Positions 59,742-64,000 of a DNA stretch of 64,000 bases are shown one piece after another; the first letter of the stretch is position 1, and each line of letters opens with the position of its first letter. The notes under the pieces are model-generated. The model made no database searches, had not been told where the DNA came from, and was given only the letters and a program-made list of their open reading frames with translations. Both the position numbers and the translations under genes were made by a program. Origin of the DNA: Sulfurirhabdus autotrophica (GTDB lineage: Bacteria; Pseudomonadota; Gammaproteobacteria; Burkholderiales; SMCO01); assembly GCF_004346685.1 (NCBI RefSeq), contig NZ_SMCO01000014.1, forward strand, positions 26,657 to 90,656. Direction: 5' to 3'.

Positions 59742-60395
59742 ATGACAGCACCACAACCAACCCTGCGTATTAATGAAATTTTTTACTCCCTGCAAGGCGA
59801 GACCAGCCGAATTGGTCTGCCCACCGTATTTATACGTCTGACAGGGTGCCCGTTGCGCTGTGGCTATTGTGATACAGAATATGCTTTCCATGAAGGCGAG
59901 AGCATGCCGCTCTCAGCGATTCTCGAAAAAACCAAAGCATACGGCGCGCACTATGTCACAGTGACAGGGGGCGAGCCTCTGGCTCAGAAAGGCTGTATTG
60001 ATTTGCTTAAGGCACTTTGTGATGCCGACTATTCTGTTTCGCTTGAAACTAGCGGCGCACTGGACGTATCAAAAGTCGATGTGCGCGTATCCAAAATTGT
60101 CGATGTCAAAACGCCGGGTTCAGGTGAAGTTACAAAAAATCGCTGGGAAAACCTGCAGTACCTGACACCCCATGACGAAATCAAATTTGTGTTGTGTGAT
60201 GTAAATGATTACCAGTGGGCAAAACAGCAATTAACCGAACACAATCTTGTTGAGCGATGCCCAGTCATATTTTCCCCCGTGTTTTCTACCCTTGAGCCGG
60301 GCGACCTGGCAGAATGGGTATTACGCGACCATGTGCCAGTTCGCATGCAGATACAATTGCACAAATATTTGTGGGGCGAAGGTCGCGGAAAATAA
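59742..60395 (+). CDS. queE: 7-carboxy-7-deazaguanine synthase
   Basis: QueE is a radical SAM enzyme in queuosine (preQ0) synthesis. The 217-aa product has the radical SAM cluster motif CPLRCGYC (CxxxCxxC) within RLTGCPLRCGYCDTEYAF, the SAM-binding VTGGEPLAQKG and the end QIQLHKYLWG. It is the longer CxxxCxxC form. queC follows 78 bases later. Separated from cpoB by 140 bases with no evident riboswitch. Confidence 0.95.
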   Translation: MTAPQPTLRINEIFYSLQGETSRIGLPTVFIRLTGCPLRCGYCDTEYAFHEGESMPLSAILEKTKAYGAHYVTVTGGEPLAQKGCIDLLKALCDADYSVSLETSGALDVSKVDVRVSKIVDVKTPGSGEVTKNRWENLQYLTPHDEIKFVLCDVNDYQWAKQQLTEHNLVERCPVIFSPVFSTLEPGDLAEWVLRDHVPVRMQIQLHKYLWGEGRGK

Positions 60396-60473
60396 GTGGT
60401 TGCAGTTGAATGAAACGCCTCCCCAAGAATCTGGGTTAGAATAAAACATTCTTATTTACACCCAAACACGTTC

Positions 60474-61142
60474 ATGAAAAAAGCTGTCATATTGTTATCC
60501 GGTGGTCTTGATTCCGCAACAGCCTTGGCGATTGCTCGCCACGCAGGATTTGACTGTTATGCACTGAGCCTGGATTACGGTCAGCGTCATCGTGCAGAAT
60601 TGCAGGCAGCGGATAGCGTAGCAAAAGCACTGGGCGCTACCACCCACCGAACAATCAAACTGGATCTCACTGTTTTTGGCGGTTCAGCACTGACTGACGC
60701 ATCAATTTCAGTTCCTACCATTCCCGGTAAGGGCATTCCAATTACTTATGTGCCAGCACGTAACACCATTATGCTATCCCTTGCCCTGGCATGGGCAGAA
60801 GTGCTGGGAAGTCGGGATATCTTTATTGGTGTGAATGCAGTGGATTATTCTGGCTACCCGGATTGCCGCCCAGAATATATTTCAGCCTACGAGAAAATGG
60901 CCAACCTTGCGACCAAGGCTGCCATCGAAGGCCAATCCCTGAAAATTCACACACCGCTAATCGCTTTATCCAAAGCAGATATTATTCGGCAAGGCATTGA
61001 ATTAAAAGTGGACTATCGTCAAACAGTATCCTGCTATCAGGCCGATGACGCAGGGGCTGCATGTGGTATATGTGACTCCTGCAGATTAAGACGTCAGGGA
61101 TTTGTAGATGCGGGTATAAATGATCCGACTCATTACCGGTAA
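60474..61142 (+). CDS. queC: 7-cyano-7-deazaguanine synthase
   Basis: QueC converts 7-carboxy-7-deazaguanine to preQ0 using ATP and ammonia. The 222-aa product has the PP-loop [20 protein letters not shown] near its start and a zinc-binding C-terminal cluster [14 protein letters not shown] preceded by [12 protein letters not shown]. It forms a pair with queE for tRNA queuosine. No terminator was clear after it. Confidence 0.96.
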   Translation: MKKAVILLSGGLDSATALAIARHAGFDCYALSLDYGQRHRAELQAADSVAKALGATTHRTIKLDLTVFGGSALTDASISVPTIPGKGIPITYVPARNTIMLSLALAWAEVLGSRDIFIGVNAVDYSGYPDCRPEYISAYEKMANLATKAAIEGQSLKIHTPLIALSKADIIRQGIELKVDYRQTVSCYQADDAGAACGICDSCRLRRQGFVDAGINDPTHYR

Positions 61143-61356
61143 GTGGTGTCATACTACTTGACGGCATGGTATTAATGTACTAACTATTTAATTAAATTAA
61201 GAAATATTGAAAATAGTGATTGAGATTTATTTCTATTAGATTAAAATTCGCATGTTAAAGAAATGAGTGGTTTTATTGAGCGGCATCTTAAGATTTTGGG
61301 AAAAGAGCCGTTACATAAACCATGCCGCATGATAATTAGAACGAGAGGAAAATTGA
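61143..61356. other. 214-base spacer with no gene
   Basis: The stretch between queC and the YeeE gene is A/T-rich around 61180-61260. It holds no gene or clear repeat. An AGAGGAAAAT ribosome site for the next gene lies at its right end. Confidence 0.5.
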
Positions 61357-62541
61357 ATGGTATTTGAAAGTTTCGGACAAGCCCAGTCTTACTTTTTATG
61401 GGCAACTTTCGGGATAGCACTGGTAATGGGTGCTGTGGTGAATAAAACCAACTTCTGCACTATGGGTGCAGTTTCTGATTGGGTAAACATGGGTGACACT
61501 GGCCGAATTCGCGCCTGGTTGCTGGCCATTGCCGTCGCCATGATTGGTGTGATTGTGCTGGAGTCCTACGGGCTGATAAAGGCCGATTTAGCCTTTCCTC
61601 CCTATCGTGCCAATCAGTTAGTCTGGGCTGAAAATCTGTTGGGTGGTTTATTGTTCGGTATCGGCATGACCCTCGCTTCAGGCTGCGGTAACAAGACCCT
61701 GATTCGTATCGGCGGGGGTAACCTGAAATCCATTATGGTGCTGATCATTATCGCAACCATAGCTTATTTCATGGTGAATCCTTTCCCTGGTTCAGACAAA
61801 ACGCTTATGTCAGTGCTGTTTTATGACTGGATTCGTCCGCTTGCAGTTACGCTGCACACAAAACAAGATCTGGGTTCCATCATTTCAGGCCCGGAACAAG
61901 CAGTGCATACCCGCCTGATTGTGGGTGGCATCATTGCATTCTCCCTGCTTGTGTTTATCTTTAAAGCCGCTGATTTCCGCAGTAATTTTGATAACATTCT
62001 GGGTGGCCTGGTAGTAGGGCTGGCAATTGTTGCAGCATGGTACGTAACAAGCACCACGACCTTAAATGTCGATGGCGAAAAATTCCCGTTGCAGAACTTC
62101 GTTTCAGAGCAGTGGGACATGTTTGCTAAAGAAGGCGATGTTAAACCTGCCGATAGCCGTCCGCTAAGCCCGCAATCCTTCACATTCATCAACCCAATGG
62201 GGCAAACCCTGGGTTATGTGGCTTCAGGTTTCAAAAGCAAGGTACTGACCTTTGGTGCAATGTCCGTATTCGGCGTAATCATTGGCTCATTGTTATGGTC
62301 ATTGATCAGCCGCAGTTTCCGGATCGAATGGTTTGCTTCCTTTAAAGACTTCGTCAATCACTTCATCGGTGCCACATTAATGGGCTTTGGTGGCGTGCTG
62401 GCAATGGGGTGTACCATCGGCCAAGGTGTGACAGGTATATCAACCCTTGCCGTCGGCTCTTTCATCGCGTTTTTCGCCATTATTGCGGGTAGTGCACTTA
62501 CCATGAAATACCAGTATTGGAAAATGATGCGCGAAGAGTGA
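61357..62541 (+). CDS. YeeE/YedE family permease (thiosulfate/sulfur transporter-like)
   Basis: The 394-aa membrane protein has about nine to ten predicted helices, in two repeats. Each repeat carries a conserved glycine/cysteine motif: TNFCTMGAVSDW with TLASGCGNKTLIRIGGG in the first, and AMGCTIGQGVTGISTLAVGS in the second. These resemble the cysteine-relay of YeeE (TsuA), a thiosulfate permease. No tusA-like gene is next to it, unlike yeeD-yeeE in E. coli. Transport of a sulfur compound is a family inference. AGAGGAAAATTGA precedes the ATG. Confidence 0.82.
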   Translation: MVFESFGQAQSYFLWATFGIALVMGAVVNKTNFCTMGAVSDWVNMGDTGRIRAWLLAIAVAMIGVIVLESYGLIKADLAFPPYRANQLVWAENLLGGLLFGIGMTLASGCGNKTLIRIGGGNLKSIMVLIIIATIAYFMVNPFPGSDKTLMSVLFYDWIRPLAVTLHTKQDLGSIISGPEQAVHTRLIVGGIIAFSLLVFIFKAADFRSNFDNILGGLVVGLAIVAAWYVTSTTTLNVDGEKFPLQNFVSEQWDMFAKEGDVKPADSRPLSPQSFTFINPMGQTLGYVASGFKSKVLTFGAMSVFGVIIGSLLWSLISRSFRIEWFASFKDFVNHFIGATLMGFGGVLAMGCTIGQGVTGISTLAVGSFIAFFAIIAGSALTMKYQYWKMMREE

Positions 62542-62557
62542 TTCGCTTCAGATAGTT

Positions 62558-62592
62558 AAGAGAAAAGCGCATAAAATAAAGGGTTTTCTCTT
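62558..62592 (+). other. inverted repeat between the YeeE gene and tRNA-Lys
   Basis: AAGAGAAAA (62558-62566) and TTTTCTCTT (62584-62592) are a perfect 9-bp inverted repeat with a 17-base centre. The right arm overlaps the TTGACA box of the tRNA-Lys promoter by two bases. It may end the permease transcript. Confidence 0.45.
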
Positions 62593-62618
62593 GACAGTAC
62601 GAATTAGGAATGTATAAT
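62591..62618 (+). promoter_or_regulatory. sigma70 promoter of tRNA-Lys
   Basis: Perfect TTGACA (62591-62596), 16-bp spacer and perfect TATAAT (62613-62618), 14 bases before the mature tRNA start at 62633. Confidence 0.8.
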
Positions 62619-62632
62619 TTCACCCTTTCCTT

Positions 62633-62708
62633 GGGTCGTTAGCTCAGCTGGTAGAGCAGCGGACTTTTAATCCGTTGGTCGCAGGTTCGAATCCCGCACG
62701 GCCTACCA
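62633..62708 (+). tRNA. tRNA-Lys (anticodon TTT)
   Basis: A 76-nt cloverleaf with anticodon TTT in ACTTTTAATC and encoded CCA. The acceptor arms GGGTCGT and ACGGCCT pair with two G-U wobbles (positions 1-72 and 4-69), where many tRNA-Lys have a fully Watson-Crick ACGACCC arm. A terminator follows eight bases after the CCA. It precedes a vapBC pair and an IS fragment. Confidence 0.95.
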
Positions 62709-62715
62709 AGAAAAT

Positions 62716-62746
62716 AAGGGCTAGTCAGAAATGACTGGCCCTTTTT
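62716..62746 (+). terminator. rho-independent terminator after tRNA-Lys
   Basis: GGGCTAGTCA (62718-62727) pairs with TGACTGGCCC (62732-62741) around a GAAA tetraloop (one G-U pair), flanked by AA and followed by TTTTT. Confidence 0.85.
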
Positions 62747-62942
62747 CATTTCTGGAAGAGCCAATAGAGATCGTCTTGATCTATCCGATGTCATTTACGC
62801 TTTAATGTTTAGCTCCCATCTTTAAAACTACACTTTATGTGGTGTATATAGAACCCACATTACGGTGAATTATTGAACAATGATCTAGATTGATAAGCTA
62901 CTTGCCACTATGTTTTAAGATAGTAGTTCTTATGTAGCTTTA

Positions 62943-62958
62943 CAAGGCATATGCCTTG
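62943..62958. promoter_or_regulatory. palindromic operator candidate of vapBC
   Basis: CAAGGCATATGCCTTG is a perfect 16-bp palindrome. Its last three bases are the first part of the -35 box (TTGATA, 62956-62961) of the next entry. VapB-type proteins bind palindromes of this kind to repress their own operon. Confidence 0.55.
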
Positions 62959-62984
62959 ATATATCACACAGTTTGAAATATACT
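62956..62984 (+). promoter_or_regulatory. sigma70-type promoter of vapBC
   Basis: TTGATA (62956-62961), 17-bp spacer and TATACT (62979-62984), 31 bases before the vapB ATG. Confidence 0.6.
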
Positions 62985-63014
62985 AAAAACATGTAAGCAC
63001 AAGAGGGTATGCCC

Positions 63015-63275
63015 ATGAGCCAAACAGCTAAACTGTTTACCAACGGCCGCAGTCAGGCGGTACGCCTGCCCGCCGCCTATCGATTCGACACCAAAGAAGT
63101 TTTTATCCATCAAGACCCGGAGACTGGCGATATTATTCTGTCGCGCAAGCCCGCAACGTGGGATGATTTCTTTTCTGCACTCAAGGTTGCTGACGTGCCT
63201 GGTGACTTTCTGGATGAAAAAGATCGGAGCCAGGGCGAGCAGGACCGTGACCCTTTTGAAGCTTGGAAAGAATGA
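63015..63275 (+). CDS. vapB: antitoxin VapB (AbrB/MazE-type)
   Basis: VapB binds and blocks the VapC toxin and represses the operon. The 86-aa product has a swapped-hairpin DNA-binding start, MSQTAKLFTNGRSQAVRLPA, typical of VapB, and an acidic C-terminus rich in D, E and K that would wrap the toxin. ATG 63015 is used because AGAGGG lies 7 bases before it; the ATG at 63009 lies too close. It overlaps vapC by 4 bases. Confidence 0.88.
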   Translation: MSQTAKLFTNGRSQAVRLPAAYRFDTKEVFIHQDPETGDIILSRKPATWDDFFSALKVADVPGDFLDEKDRSQGEQDRDPFEAWKE

Positions 63276-63670
63276 CACGTTACATGCTCGACACCAATAC
63301 GGTGAGCCACCTGATTAAGCTGCATCCATCCGTTGCCAAGCGGGTAGTTGCTGTGCCGATAGCATCACTTTGCATCTCGGCGATAACAGAAGGGGAGCTT
63401 CTTTTTGGTTTGACGAAGCGACCAGACGCAAAGCGGCTCCATCTCGCTGTGAGGGAATTTTTGTTGCGTGTTGATGTAATGCCATGGGATGCCACGGTTG
63501 CGGAGCATTACGGAACTGTGAGGGCAGACCTGGCAAGGAAAGGGAAATTACTTGCGCCACTCGATCAGTTGATTGCTGCGCACGCAATGAGCATAGGCGC
63601 AGTGCTGGTGACAAACGACAAAGCTTTTTGTCAAGTAGACGAACTTCGGGTTGAAGACTGGACAGTTTGA
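63272..63670 (+). CDS. vapC: toxin VapC (PIN-domain ribonuclease)
   Basis: VapC is a PIN-domain RNase toxin, often aimed at tRNA or rRNA. The 132-aa product has the acidic residues in place: D7 in YMLDTNTVSHLI, E42 in AITEGELLFG, D98 in PLDQLIAAHA and D116 in VLVTNDKAF. All four are consistent with an active enzyme. The ATG overlaps the vapB stop by four bases. Its RNA target cannot be told from the sequence. Confidence 0.88.
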   Translation: MTRYMLDTNTVSHLIKLHPSVAKRVVAVPIASLCISAITEGELLFGLTKRPDAKRLHLAVREFLLRVDVMPWDATVAEHYGTVRADLARKGKLLAPLDQLIAAHAMSIGAVLVTNDKAFCQVDELRVEDWTV

Positions 63671-63913
63671 TCGATAAAAGTAGTTGTACTGTTTGGCGCT
63701 TATGTGAACTTATAGTACCCAATGAACCGAATACACCTAAGCTATATTCAACTATATGTAGTTCATGCGGTACGCGATAGTGTGTGATTTGTATTTGCGT
63801 TATAAGGTGCAAAAATTGGAGTTAAAACGTGCCAATGTAGGCAAGCTTTGACGGGTGATGGCGAGTTATGGTTGGTAAATTTCTTCAAAAAATAGTTATT
63901 TAAATACGCGGAT
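63671..63913. other. gene-free stretch between vapC and IS fragment
   Basis: About 243 bases with no gene or clear terminator. A/T-rich with short imperfect dyads (for example CTATATTCAACTATATG near 63740). It may be flanking DNA interrupted by the insertion sequence. Confidence 0.4.
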
Positions 63914-63930
63914 TCAAGTTTGAAGTGCAA
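63910..63930. mobile_element. putative right end of IS30 element
   Basis: Bases GGATTCAAGTTTGAAGTGCA (63910-63929) span the transposase stop and may be the terminal inverted repeat, since IS30-type genes end in or near the repeat. The matching left end is outside the window, so the exact edge and target duplication cannot be set. Confidence 0.4.
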
Positions 63931-64000
63931 GGCCTGTTGATTCGAAGAATACCTGATTGGGCGTTTGATATCCAAGTCGTTTTCTGGGGCGATTGTTCAA
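63914..64000 (-). CDS. IS30-family transposase, C-terminus (partial)
   Basis: Reading the minus strand from the window edge gives LNNRPRKRLGYQTPNQVFFE and then STGLALQT with a stop at 63914-63916. The pattern NNRPRKRLGY-x-TPN-x-VFFE is the end of IS30-type integrases, including the last catalytic-region residues. The gene continues beyond the window, so whether it is intact is unknown. Confidence 0.78.
   Translation of the reverse strand: MNNRPRKRLGYQTPNQVFFESTGLALQT

Noticed and set aside
62709..64000. Direct repeat of the tRNA-Lys 3' end (att site)
   Set aside because: No second copy of the last 15-20 tRNA bases was seen up to the window edge, so no att pair is called.

Overview
This window is chromosomal DNA from a gram-negative proteobacterium, most likely a betaproteobacterium of the Nitrosomonadales type. 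I infer this from protein style and gene order: a tRNA(Thr-Tyr-Gly-Thr)-tuf-tRNA(Trp)-secE-nusG layout, sspA-sspB behind petC, a four-cysteine S4, and a tolQRAB-pal-cpoB set with an outer-membrane lipoprotein. Base composition is moderate (not GC-rich). I cannot name the genus from sequence alone.

Region 1 (1-34140) is the translation and transcription superlocus. It begins with the tail of cytochrome c1 and the sspA-sspB stress pair. Four tRNAs, tuf copy 1 and tRNA-Trp follow, then secE-nusG-rplKA, rplJL, rpoBC, rpsL-rpsG-fusA-tuf copy 2, and the joined S10, spc and alpha operons from rpsJ to rplQ. All genes are on the plus strand. Sigma70-like promoters sit at or between unit borders (tRNA-Thr, tRNA-Tyr, rpsL, rplC, rplN). 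Several hairpins look like attenuators or leaders (L10 leader, rplL-rpoB, rplN leader). The first clear intrinsic terminator follows rplQ at 34112-34140.

Region 2 (34141-44500) is mixed. It holds a SAM hydrolase (DUF62), divergent uvrA and a YajR-like MFS transporter, ssb with a strong terminator, and a signalling cluster. That cluster is a NarL-type response regulator, a small secreted protein of unknown function on the minus strand, and a hybrid histidine kinase. FmdB and DUF502 genes follow.

Region 3 (44501-61142) is housekeeping: aspS, nudB, nadA, a fumarylacetoacetate hydrolase family gene, an EEP phosphatase with clsB, yebC-ruvC-ruvA-ruvB, ybgC-tolQ-tolR-tolA-tolB-pal-cpoB, then queE-queC for 7-deazaguanine synthesis.

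Region 4 (61143-64000) is accessory-like. It holds a YeeE/YedE sulfur-compound permease, tRNA-Lys with its own promoter and terminator, a vapBC toxin-antitoxin pair with a palindrome over its -35 box, and the C-terminal end of an IS30-family transposase running off the window. 

I did not find a clearly undescribed system. The best candidates for new biology are the regulator / secreted protein / hybrid kinase cluster (40095-43495), the structured leader upstream of rplN, and the tandem hairpins between rplL and rpoB.
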